From Ferrovaceae bacterium (lineage in GTDB: Bacteria > Pseudomonadota > Gammaproteobacteria > Burkholderiales > Ferrovaceae): DNA of 45,551 bases. Made by a program: the position numbers and the translations under genes. Position 1 is the first letter of the stretch, and the number at the start of each line of letters is the position of its first letter. Shown in pieces: positions 37,920-45,551 of the stretch. The notes beneath the pieces are model-generated. The model saw only the letters and a list, made by a program, of their open reading frames with translations, made no database searches and was not told the DNA's origin. The stretch is taken from positions 1-45,551 of the forward strand of contig DAICZS010000008.1 in assembly GCA_027311025.1 (NCBI GenBank). The letters run 5' to 3'.

Positions 37920-38803
37920 CTGGACACCTCCGTTTTTGACAGCACGGGTGCACGGCGAACCAGGCGACTGGCCGCCACCCCTGCAAGAATCACGATGGCC
38001 ACACCCGACCAGCCCGACCAGGTCAACCACTCGCCAAAGAACAGGATTCCCAGAAGGCTGGAATAGACGATGGCACTATACGCAAAATTGGCCACCAGCA
38101 GGGTGGAGCCCATGCGATAGGCCCGCGTCATGGACAACTGTCCCGCCGTGGCGGCAAGCCCCAACGCCACCAGAATGCCGATGTTGGAGAAGGTTACCGG
38201 ATGCCGCGGGGTAAACAGCAGGTAGATTCCCAGCACCAGCGTGGATAGCGCCGTGAAATACAGAACGATGCGCCATTCAGGCTCACCCAGTTCGCCCATG
38301 GCCCGTACATTCACATAGGCCACCCCCGCCCCGAACCCGGATAGCAGCCCCATCAGTCCGGCAAACCATTCATCCGGCCCCAGATGGGGGCGCAACACCA
38401 GCACGATGCCTGCAAAGCCAAACAGCAGCGTCACCAACAGGGGGCCATTCAGCTTTTCGCGCGACAGCACCGTGATCAGAAAGGCCAGAAACAATGGCGA
38501 GGTGTAGTTCAGCGTCACCGCAGTGGCCAGCGGCAACTGCGTCAGGGCGTAGAAATACAGCCAGAGGGAAATCAGTCCGGAGACACTGCGAAACAGGTGC
38601 AGGCGCCAGTGCCGGCTGGTCAGCGGCTGGCGTTGGCGCAGCGCATACAACACGATGGGAAGCAGGCCAAAAAAGGAGCGGTAGAACACCAGTTCGGCGG
38701 GCGAAAAATAAGGCGCACCCAATTTCACAAACAGCCCCATCACCGCAAAACTGAATCCGGCCACCAGCATCCAGGCAGACTTGAGGGGTGGCAGCCCAAA
38801 CAT
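37916..38803 (-). CDS. EamA/DMT-family transporter
   Basis: 295 residues from the ATG at 38803, with ten predicted membrane segments arranged as two EamA repeats (about 10-140 and 155-285). Typical blocks are ELVFYRSFFGLLPIVL, LNYTSPLFLAFL and AYSAIVYSSLLGILFFGEWLTW. Drug/metabolite superfamily exporter; the substrate cannot be told. It lies 7 bases after the Rieske gene and overlaps sseA, so the three probably form one operon. Confidence 0.87.
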   Translation of the reverse strand: MFGLPPLKSAWMLVAGFSFAVMGLFVKLGAPYFSPAELVFYRSFFGLLPIVLYALRQRQPLTSRHWRLHLFRSVSGLISLWLYFYALTQLPLATAVTLNYTSPLFLAFLITVLSREKLNGPLLVTLLFGFAGIVLVLRPHLGPDEWFAGLMGLLSGFGAGVAYVNVRAMGELGEPEWRIVLYFTALSTLVLGIYLLFTPRHPVTFSNIGILVALGLAATAGQLSMTRAYRMGSTLLVANFAYSAIVYSSLLGILFFGEWLTWSGWSGVAIVILAGVAASRLVRRAPVLSKTEVSR

Positions 38804-38810
38804 CGCGCGG

Positions 38811-39923
38811 CTACTCGCCCGGCATGAGGGGACCAATCTGGCGCCGCACAAACTCGTGGAAGTGCATCATGCCATCCTCCATGGGAGACTGGTAAGGCCC
38901 GCCATCCTCCATGCCGCGCGCAATCAGGGCTTTGCGTCCGCGCGACATGCGTTCGCAAATTTCGTCATCTTCCAGCGCGGTTTCAAAGTAGGCCTTTTGC
39001 TGGGCCTCCACATAATCGCGCTCAAACAGGACGATTTCCTCAGGGTAGTAAAACTCGATGACGTTGGTGCACTTGTCGGGCCCATCGGGCCAGACGGTGC
39101 TGACCACCAACACATGGGGATACCATTCCACCATGATGTTGGGATAGAGCACCATCCAGATGGCCCCATAGGGCGGATCCACATCGCGGTTGTAGCGCCG
39201 CACCACTTCCTGCCACTCCCGGTAAACCGGCGAACCGGCACGACGCAGGTGCTCCTTGACCCCTACCGTCTGAACGCTATGCCACTCGCCAAACTCCCAG
39301 CGCAGCTCGTTGCAATCCACAAACCCGGACAAGCCCGGATGAAACGGCACGACGTGATAGTCCTCGAGGTACACCTCGATGAACGTTTTCCAGTTGAAGT
39401 GGTGGTGGGCCGTCTTGACCGAATCCAGCATGTACCCGGAGAAATCCAGATCGCGTGCAGCCTGACAATGACGCAAGTCGCTGACGATGTCGCGCGGCCC
39501 GTCAAACAGCAGGCCGTTCCAGCGCGAGAGCGGTGCACGATCGAGGTTGAGGCAGGGCTTGCCGGGAAAATGGGGAGCCCCTGCCAGTTGCCCCTTGAGG
39601 TCGTAGGTCCATCGGTGCAGCGGGCACACGATGTGATGCGCGTTGCCGCGCCCCTCCAGCATGATGGCCTGACGGTGCCGACAGACATTGGAGATCAGCT
39701 CAACCGACTCGCCGTTGTTGACGAGCACCTGCCCGTGGTCGCGCCAGGGCAGCGTCTGGTAATCGCCCGGGTTGGGTACCATCAGCTCATGGCCGACATA
39801 GCTTGGCCCCTGGGCAAACAGGGTTTGCTGTTCAAGTACGGCAATGGACGGATCGGTGTACCAGCGCACGGGAAGCTGCGTGGAAACAGCGGCAAGCTGT
39901 TGGCCCGATGCCATGTGAGTCAT
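38811..39923 (-). CDS. Rieske-type mononuclear iron oxygenase, alpha-subunit-like
   Basis: 370 residues from the ATG at 39923 (GGAGG 8 bases upstream). The [2Fe-2S] Rieske site is C81-R-H83 with C100-P-L-H103. The catalytic iron site shows H190 and H195 in EDYHVVPFHPG, and acidic residues in ALEDDEICE could give the third ligand. This is the ring-hydroxylating oxygenase/choline monooxygenase family. No beta subunit, ferredoxin or reductase gene lies beside it, so substrate and electron donor are unknown. Divergent from xseB-ispA-dxs. Confidence 0.87.
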   Translation of the reverse strand: MTHMASGQQLAAVSTQLPVRWYTDPSIAVLEQQTLFAQGPSYVGHELMVPNPGDYQTLPWRDHGQVLVNNGESVELISNVCRHRQAIMLEGRGNAHHIVCPLHRWTYDLKGQLAGAPHFPGKPCLNLDRAPLSRWNGLLFDGPRDIVSDLRHCQAARDLDFSGYMLDSVKTAHHHFNWKTFIEVYLEDYHVVPFHPGLSGFVDCNELRWEFGEWHSVQTVGVKEHLRRAGSPVYREWQEVVRRYNRDVDPPYGAIWMVLYPNIMVEWYPHVLVVSTVWPDGPDKCTNVIEFYYPEEIVLFERDYVEAQQKAYFETALEDDEICERMSRGRKALIARGMEDGGPYQSPMEDGMMHFHEFVRRQIGPLMPGE

Positions 39924-40102
39924 ATCCACACCCTCCAGGGAGCAAAGAATGCAGGAGATTGATGATTGCAGGGCCGCGAACACAAACCCGACGGACAAAG
40001 GCGGAATTCTAACCCGGGGACGACGTGGGAAGCAAGTGATTTATAAGACTTTTCGGACAGCGTTTGACCAGTACGGGGCGCCTGGGATAAGGTGATCCTC
40101 CC
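39924..40102. promoter_or_regulatory. Divergent promoter region between the Rieske gene and xseB
   Basis: 179 bases. For the Rieske side, TAGAAT (minus strand, 40011-40006; 5 of 6) with TTGCTT 18 bases upstream is a fair candidate. For xseB, TTGACC (40064-40069; 5 of 6) with GATAAG 16 bases on (40086-40091) is possible, but it would start the mRNA only about 5 bases before the ATG, so it is doubtful. Confidence 0.35.
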
Positions 40103-40342
40103 ATGGCAAAATCTTCCGCAAAACAACCCGAAAATTACGAGTCCTCGCTGCAAGAGCTCGAAAGCCTGCTTGCCAGCCTGGAAGGGGGGCAGCTGTCCCT
40201 GGAGCAATCCATCGAGGCCTATCGACGTGGCGCGCTCCTGCTGGGTTACTGCCAGGCACAGCTGGCTGATGCCGAGCAGCGCATCAAGGTGCTGGAAGGC
40301 AATACCCTTCAGGACTTTCAGGGCAATGACGCTTCAGACTGA
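40103..40342 (+). CDS. xseB: Exodeoxyribonuclease VII small subunit
   Basis: 79-residue helical subunit of ExoVII, which degrades single-stranded DNA. The family pattern YESSLQELESLLASLEGGQLSLEQSIEAYRRG is present, followed by CQAQLADAEQRIKVL. AAGGTG precedes the ATG. It overlaps ispA by 17 bases, the usual xseB-ispA-dxs order. The large subunit xseA is not in the window. Confidence 0.95.
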   Translation: MAKSSAKQPENYESSLQELESLLASLEGGQLSLEQSIEAYRRGALLLGYCQAQLADAEQRIKVLEGNTLQDFQGNDASD

Positions 40343-41225
40343 TTTCGACCAGTGGTCCGGGTCCGTTTGCAAGACGCTGGAAGACTTTCTGCAACGACAT
40401 CTCCCCGACCCCGGCATCGTTCCCCGTCAACTCCATGAGGCCATGCGCTATGCCGTACTGGATGGCGGCAAGCGCGTGCGCCCCTTGCTGGCTTTTGCTG
40501 CAGGAGAACTGGTGGAGGCCCCGCCTGCCGCACTGACCGTCGTCGCTGCCAGCATTGAGCTGATCCACGCGTATTCCCTGGTGCACGACGATCTGCCCGC
40601 CATGGACAATGATACGCTGCGCCGTGGCAAACCCACCTGCCATGTCCAGTTTGGCGAGGCGCTGGCCCTGCTTGTGGGTGACACGCTGCAGTCCCTGGCC
40701 TTTCAATGGCTTTCCGAGTTTCCCCTGCACGCCGATCCGCGCCAGCAATTACTCATGATCCACCAGCTTGCGCTGGCCAGCGGTTCGCGCGGGATGGGTG
40801 GGGGACAGGCCATCGACCTGCAAAGCACCGACAACACGCTGTCCCTGCCCGAGCTGGAAGCGATGCACCTCAAAAAGACCGGCGCCCTGATTCGCGCGGC
40901 CGTACGGATGGGTGCCGAATGCGGACGCCCGCTCACCCCCACCGAACAGCAGCACCTGTCCCAGTATGCCAACACGCTGGGCCTGGCGTTCCAGGTGGTG
41001 GACGACGTCCTGGACGCAGAAATGGACACGGCCACCCTGGGAAAAACAGCCGGAAAAGACGCGGCCGCCAACAAACCCACCTATGTGAGTATAATGGGGT
41101 TGTCGCAAGCCAAGGATTTTTCAAGAGAACTTCTCAGCACCGCGCACGAATCCCTGGTTCCTTTCGGCCATCGCCGTCGCCGCCTCGAGGAACTGGCCCA
41201 TTTCATCGTTAACCGCCGCAGTTGA
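40326..41225 (+). CDS. ispA: Farnesyl diphosphate synthase (short-chain prenyltransferase)
   Basis: Condenses IPP with DMAPP/GPP to farnesyl diphosphate. 299 residues from the ATG at 40326. First Asp-rich motif [12 protein letters not shown], second [11 protein letters not shown], and the [12 protein letters not shown] site. Upstream in-frame sequence through xseB is not coding. Overlaps xseB by 17 bases, so it is coupled. Confidence 0.96.
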   Translation: MTLQTDFDQWSGSVCKTLEDFLQRHLPDPGIVPRQLHEAMRYAVLDGGKRVRPLLAFAAGELVEAPPAALTVVAASIELIHAYSLVHDDLPAMDNDTLRRGKPTCHVQFGEALALLVGDTLQSLAFQWLSEFPLHADPRQQLLMIHQLALASGSRGMGGGQAIDLQSTDNTLSLPELEAMHLKKTGALIRAAVRMGAECGRPLTPTEQQHLSQYANTLGLAFQVVDDVLDAEMDTATLGKTAGKDAAANKPTYVSIMGLSQAKDFSRELLSTAHESLVPFGHRRRRLEELAHFIVNRRS

Positions 41226-41242
41226 AGGGCACAGTCGTCACC

Positions 41243-43129
41243 ATGTCATCCACACCGCTTCTCGACAAGATCCAATGGCCCCACGAGCTGCGCGCCCTCG
41301 AACGGCGCGAACTCGCAACCTTGGCTGAAGAGCTGCGTGAATTCATCATCCAGTCCGTGGCCCGCACCGGCGGCCACCTGTCCAGCAATCTGGGCACGGT
41401 GGAACTGGCCATTGCGCTGCACTATGTCTTTGACACGCCACGTGATCGCCTGGTGTGGGACGTCGGCCACCAGACCTACGCCCATAAAATCCTGACCGGG
41501 CGCAGGTCCGGAATGTCGCGCCTGCGCATGAAAAACGGGCTCTCGGGCTTTCCCCGACGCAGCGAAAGCGAGTACGACACCTTCGGTACGGCCCACTCCA
41601 GTACATCCATCAGCGCGGCCCTGGGAATGGCGACGGCATTCAAACGGGCCCACAGCGAGCAGCGCGCCATCGCCATCATCGGTGACGGCGCCCTCACGGG
41701 TGGCATGGCGTTTGAAGCCATGAACAACGCGCGGCATACCGGCGCCGACCTGATTGTCGTTCTCAACGACAACGAAATGTCCATTTCCCATCCGGTGGGG
41801 GCGTTGAGCAACCACCTGGCGCGCATCATGTCCGGACGCTTCTACAACACCATGCGTCGCGGTGGCGAAAAAGTCCTCGGTGTCGCCCCGCCCATCCTGG
41901 AGTTTGCCAAGCGCTGGGAAGAACATATGAAGGGCATGGTCAATCCGCCGGCAACCCTGTTTGAAGAATTCGGTTTCAATTACATCGGGCCGATTGACGG
42001 CCATGATCTTGACACGCTCATCTCTACCCTGGGCAACGTCAAGAAGCTGGAGGGACCGCAGTTTCTGCATGTGGTGACCCGCAAGGGAAAGGGGTATGCC
42101 CTGGCCGAGGCCGACCCCATTCTCTACCATGGCGTCACGCCCTTCGACCCTGCCGTCGGGATACAGCCCAAACCGTCGGGCAAGCCCAGTTACACCCAGG
42201 TATTTGGCGACTGGCTGTGCGACATGGCCGCCCTCGACCCGCGACTGTATGCCATCACTCCGGCCATGTGCGAAGGCTCCGGCCTGGTCCGCTTTTCAAA
42301 GGATTATCCCGAACGGTACTTCGACGTGGGCATCGCCGAACAGCATGCCCTCACCTTTGCGGCAGGCCTCGCCTGCGAAGGGCTGAAGCCGGTGGTGGCC
42401 ATCTATTCCACCTTCCTGCAGCGCGCCTACGACCAGTTGATTCACGATATCGCCCTGCAAAACCTGCCGGTGGTCTTTGCCATCGATCGCGCCGGACTCG
42501 TCGGTGCGGACGGCGCCACCCACGCCGGAAGCTTTGACCTGACCTATCTGAGGTGCATGCCCAACATGACGGTCATGGCGCCCGCTGATGAAAACGAATG
42601 CCGCCAGATGCTGTTTACGGCCTTTCACCTGGACGGCCCCACGGCGGTGCGCTATCCCCGTGGCACTGGGCCCGGCGTTGCCATTACCCAGGACATGAGC
42701 GCGCTTCCCGTGGGCCGGGGCGAAATGCGTCGCCAGGGACGCACGGTGGCCATTCTCGCCTTCGGTGCCGTGCTGACCGCCTCACTGGAGGCCGGTGAGC
42801 GGCTTAACGCCAGCGTGGCCAACATGCGTTTCGTCAAACCGCTGGACGAAGCACTGATCACCAGAATGGCCCTGAGCCACGACTTGCTGGTGACGGTGGA
42901 AGAAAACACGATACAGGGTGGTGCCGGCAGTGCCGTGGGCGAGATGCTGGCCCGCGAAAACATCGCCATCCCCCTGCTGCATCTTGGGCTGCCAGACCGT
43001 TTCGTGGATCAGGGCGATCCGGCTGCCTTGCTGGTTGACTGCGGTCTCGATGCCCAGGGCATCGTGGGCGCCATCGAACGGCGTCGGCAGGAGCTGAAAT
43101 CCCTGCGCAACGACTCGGCCAGCGCCTGA
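41243..43129 (+). CDS. dxs: 1-deoxy-D-xylulose-5-phosphate synthase
   Basis: Thiamine-diphosphate enzyme; first step of the MEP pathway, from pyruvate and glyceraldehyde 3-phosphate. 628 residues from the ATG at 41243; an in-frame TTG at 41222 overlapping the ispA stop is an alternative. Seen are GGHLSSNLG, the ThDP/Mg block [17 protein letters not shown] with [23 protein letters not shown] and the transketolase C-terminal domain. Part of xseB-ispA-dxs. Confidence 0.97.
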   Translation: MSSTPLLDKIQWPHELRALERRELATLAEELREFIIQSVARTGGHLSSNLGTVELAIALHYVFDTPRDRLVWDVGHQTYAHKILTGRRSGMSRLRMKNGLSGFPRRSESEYDTFGTAHSSTSISAALGMATAFKRAHSEQRAIAIIGDGALTGGMAFEAMNNARHTGADLIVVLNDNEMSISHPVGALSNHLARIMSGRFYNTMRRGGEKVLGVAPPILEFAKRWEEHMKGMVNPPATLFEEFGFNYIGPIDGHDLDTLISTLGNVKKLEGPQFLHVVTRKGKGYALAEADPILYHGVTPFDPAVGIQPKPSGKPSYTQVFGDWLCDMAALDPRLYAITPAMCEGSGLVRFSKDYPERYFDVGIAEQHALTFAAGLACEGLKPVVAIYSTFLQRAYDQLIHDIALQNLPVVFAIDRAGLVGADGATHAGSFDLTYLRCMPNMTVMAPADENECRQMLFTAFHLDGPTAVRYPRGTGPGVAITQDMSALPVGRGEMRRQGRTVAILAFGAVLTASLEAGERLNASVANMRFVKPLDEALITRMALSHDLLVTVEENTIQGGAGSAVGEMLARENIAIPLLHLGLPDRFVDQGDPAALLVDCGLDAQGIVGAIERRRQELKSLRNDSASA

Positions 43130-43177
43130 ACCATCACCTTACCGACTGACTCAATGATCCGACCAGGAGAACCTTTC

Positions 43178-43993
43178 ATGAATGCCCGCGACCCCAACCC
43201 CATCCCTGACATTCAGGCCACTCCGGACACGCGGCAAATCGCCATCGACCGGGTGGGCATCAAAGGGATTCGCCATCCCGTCCGGGTATCTGACCGCGAA
43301 CAGGGCGGTGTACAAAACACCATTGCCAGCTTCAACATGTATGTCCACCTGCCCCAGCATTTCAAGGGCACGCACATGTCCCGGTTCGTGGAAATCCTCA
43401 ATCGGGAGGAACGCGCCATTTCGGTGGAATCCTTTGGCACCATTCTCTCCACCATGGTCCAGCGCCTCGAAGCGCGCGCCGGCCATATCGAGATGAGCTT
43501 TCCCTATTTCATCAACAAATCGGCGCCGGTGTCGGGCGTAAAATCCCTCATCGACTACGACGTGACCTTCATCGGTGAAATCATGGATGGCAAGCAGTCC
43601 TTCACGATGAAGGTCGTGGTGCCGGTGACGAGCCTGTGTCCCTGCTCCAAGGAAATCTCCAACTACGGCGCCCATAACCAGCGCTCCCACGTCACCATTA
43701 CCGCCAGGATCAAAAAATTCGTCTGGATCGAAGAGATCATCCGCATCGCGGAAGAGTCGGCCTCCTGCGAACTGTTTGGCCTGTTGAAGCGGCCCGATGA
43801 AAAGTGGGTGACCGAGCGGGCTTATGACAACCCGAAGTTCGTGGAAGACATGGTGCGCGACGTGGCCCACCGCCTGGATGTGGAACCGCGCATCGAGGCT
43901 TATGTGGTGGAATCTGAAAACTTCGAATCCATCCACAATCACTCTGCCTATGCGCTCATCGAGCGCGACAAGCGCAGCAAACCCGTCAGTTGA
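43178..43993 (+). CDS. folE2: GTP cyclohydrolase FolE2 (type IB)
   Basis: Makes dihydroneopterin triphosphate from GTP, the entry to folate; type IB enzymes do not strictly need zinc. 271 residues from the ATG at 43178, with AGGAG 8 bases upstream. Family blocks are [30 protein letters not shown], the active-site [20 protein letters not shown] and ESFESIHNH-like [14 protein letters not shown]. It follows dxs by 48 bases and converges on glnS with 3 bases between, with no visible terminator. Confidence 0.95.
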   Translation: MNARDPNPIPDIQATPDTRQIAIDRVGIKGIRHPVRVSDREQGGVQNTIASFNMYVHLPQHFKGTHMSRFVEILNREERAISVESFGTILSTMVQRLEARAGHIEMSFPYFINKSAPVSGVKSLIDYDVTFIGEIMDGKQSFTMKVVVPVTSLCPCSKEISNYGAHNQRSHVTITARIKKFVWIEEIIRIAEESASCELFGLLKRPDEKWVTERAYDNPKFVEDMVRDVAHRLDVEPRIEAYVVESENFESIHNHSAYALIERDKRSKPVS

Positions 43994-43996
43994 GCG

Positions 43997-45551
43997 CTAA
44001 CGCTTCACCCAGGCATCCCGCAGCGTGACGGCCCGGTTGAACACCGGGCGTCCCGGGGCGGCATCCCGGCTATCCACAACAAAATAACCGTTGCGTTCGA
44101 ACTGAAAGCACTCGCCCGCCAGTGAGGCCATCAAAGCGGGCTCCACGCGACAGTGCGGACGCGTCTCTATGGAACCCGGGTTCAGCAGGGTGCGGTAATC
44201 CGCTGCACCTGCCGGATTGGGATCGCTGAACAGCCGGTCATAGAGCCGCACTTCGGCGGTTTCCGAATGGTCCAGGGCCAGCCAGTGAATGTTTCCCTTG
44301 ACCTTGTGCGCGTCAGCGCCCGGCGTTCCGCTGCGGGTTTCGGGATAATAGTCGCAATGGATTTCAGTGACGGCGCCGCTGACCGGATCAGTCACGAATC
44401 CGGTGCATTTCACCACATAAGCGTAGCGCAGCCGCACGTCCATTCCGGGTGCCATGCGGAAAAACCCCTTGACGGGTGTCGCCATGAAATCCTCGCGCTC
44501 GATGACCAGTTCACGCGCAAACGAAATGGTGCGCTTTCCCCATTCCGGCTTGTGCGGATGGTTGGGCACTTCACATGACTCCACCTGTCCTTCGGGGTAG
44601 TTGTCGATGATGAGCCGCACCGGGTCGAGCACGGCAACCCTTCGTGACGCGCGCTCATTGAGATCGGTTCGCAGACAGTCTTCCAGGACGCTGACGTCGA
44701 TCAGGCTGTCCGACTTGGAAACACCGATGCGGTCGCAGAAAAGGCGAATCGATTCGGGGGTATAGCCGCGGCGGCGCAGCCCCACCAGAGTAGGCATGCG
44801 GGGGTCATCCCAGCCCGATACATGGTGCTCTTCCACCAGCTCCAGCAGTTTGCGCTTGCTCATCAGGGTGTAGGTCAGGTTCAGGCGCGCAAACTCGTAT
44901 TGATGGGGCCGCGACGGCACCGGTGTATTCTCCACCACCCAATCGTATAGCGGTCGGTGGTCTTCAAATTCAAGGGTGCAGATGGAATGGGTAATGTGTT
45001 CTTCGGCATCTGACAACGCATGGGCATAATCGTACATGGGGTAGATGCACCAGCGGTTACCCGTGCGCCAATGGGGAAAATGGCGGATGCGATAGATGGC
45101 AGGATCGCGCAGGTTGAGGTTGGGCGAGGCCATGTCGATTTTCAGGCGCAGCACATGCTGCCCATCGGCAAATTCTCCAGCCCGCATGCGGCGAAACAGG
45201 TCCAGGTTTTCTGCGGCCGATCGCTCGCGCCACGGGCTGTTCTTTCCCGGTTCGGTGAGACTGCCACGGTGACTGCGAATTTCTTCGGCGCTCAGGCTGT
45301 CCACATAAGCCTTGCCCGCCGCGATCAACTGTTCGGCGTAGGCATAACAGCGATCAAAATAATCGGAGGCGTAATAGAGGTGGGGGCCCCAGTCAAACCC
45401 CAGCCAGCGCACCGTGTCCAGAATGGACTGGACGTATTCCATCTCTTCCCTGGCCGGATTGGTATCGTCGAAACGCAGATGGCAGACGCCCCCAAAATCC
45501 CGCGCCAACCCGAAGTTGAGGCAAATGGACTTGGCATGACCAATATGCAGG
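43997..45551 (-). CDS. glnS: Glutaminyl-tRNA synthetase (5' end beyond the window)
   Basis: Class I synthetase charging tRNA-Gln. About 517 residues of an expected 550-560 are present; the frame is open to the window edge and starts with LHIGHAKSICLNFGLARDF, including the HIGH motif. The KMSKS-like motif is MSKRKLLELVEE, and DDTNPAREEMEYV, YDYAHALSDAEEHITHS and DDPRMPTLVGLRRRG are typical. The C-terminal anticodon-binding beta barrels are complete. The missing part is only the short N-terminus. Confidence 0.97.
   Translation of the reverse strand, partial: LHIGHAKSICLNFGLARDFGGVCHLRFDDTNPAREEMEYVQSILDTVRWLGFDWGPHLYYASDYFDRCYAYAEQLIAAGKAYVDSLSAEEIRSHRGSLTEPGKNSPWRERSAAENLDLFRRMRAGEFADGQHVLRLKIDMASPNLNLRDPAIYRIRHFPHWRTGNRWCIYPMYDYAHALSDAEEHITHSICTLEFEDHRPLYDWVVENTPVPSRPHQYEFARLNLTYTLMSKRKLLELVEEHHVSGWDDPRMPTLVGLRRRGYTPESIRLFCDRIGVSKSDSLIDVSVLEDCLRTDLNERASRRVAVLDPVRLIIDNYPEGQVESCEVPNHPHKPEWGKRTISFARELVIEREDFMATPVKGFFRMAPGMDVRLRYAYVVKCTGFVTDPVSGAVTEIHCDYYPETRSGTPGADAHKVKGNIHWLALDHSETAEVRLYDRLFSDPNPAGAADYRTLLNPGSIETRPHCRVEPALMASLAGECFQFERNGYFVVDSRDAAPGRPVFNRAVTLRDAWVKR

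Noticed and set aside
41090-41095. TATAAT inside the 3' end of ispA as a promoter for dxs.
   Set aside because: No -35-like hexamer at 16-18 bases and no extended -10; a single hexamer within coding sequence is likely chance.

Overview
The window is a dense, conserved chromosomal stretch of a Gram-negative bacterium. Gene content and order point to a betaproteobacterium, perhaps of the Nitrosomonadales type: mreBCD-mrdA-rodA-rlpA-dacC-dat-ybeD-lipB-lipA, ispE-tRNA-Gln-prs-rplY-pth-ychF, a CIRCE-controlled rpoH, zapD, and Rieske/xseB-ispA-dxs-folE2. GC content looks to be near 60% throughout. I see no phage, insertion sequence, rRNA or CRISPR array. Nothing longer than about 200 bases lacks a gene. 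The genus assignment is inference.

Layout. (1) 1-977, minus: end of the gatC-gatA amidotransferase operon. (2) 1059-10994, plus: a tightly coupled envelope operon for rod shape and lateral-wall synthesis (mreBCD, PBP2, RodA, RlpA, DacC), then D-amino-acid transaminase, YbeD and the lipoate genes lipB and lipA. (3) 11003-15875: the least ordinary region. A perfect 43-bp inverted repeat is followed by an M23 endopeptidase, three bactofilin genes in both orientations, and a ketosynthase / acyl carrier protein / alpha-beta hydrolase trio whose hydrolase has cysteine at the nucleophile position. (4) 15976-24014, minus: a long housekeeping operon reading rsmD-coaD-fdx-TPR-lolB-ispE-tRNA-Gln-prs-rplY-pth-ychF; ispE carries an apparent frameshift. 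(5) 24030-27909, plus: ftsY-ftsE-ftsX, then CIRCE-rpoH-folB. (6) 27920-32153, minus: ypjD-corC-pilD-coaE-zapD, with a prepilin peptidase lacking the usual methyltransferase part. (7) 32196-33548, plus: ffh. (8) 33542-37083, minus: the rpsP-rimM-trmD-rplS operon with a strong sigma70 promoter, extended by xerD and plsY; xerD has no ordinary start codon. (9) 37080-39923, minus: Rieske oxygenase, EamA transporter, sulfurtransferase. (10) 40103-43993, plus: xseB-ispA-dxs-folE2. (11) 43997-45551, minus: glnS, cut by the window edge.

How it fits together: much of the window builds and shapes the cell envelope. It covers elongasome proteins, peptidoglycan hydrolases, bactofilin scaffolds, lipoprotein sorting (LolB), undecaprenyl precursors (dxs, ispE, ispA), phospholipid entry (PlsY) and divisome factors (FtsEX, ZapD). 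The rest serves translation and protein targeting (rpsP/rimM/trmD/rplS, rplY, pth, ffh, ftsY, tRNA-Gln, glnS, gatCA) and cofactors (lipoate, CoA, folate). The main candidates for something new are the bactofilin/M23/ketosynthase-ACP-hydrolase neighbourhood and the large palindrome beside it.
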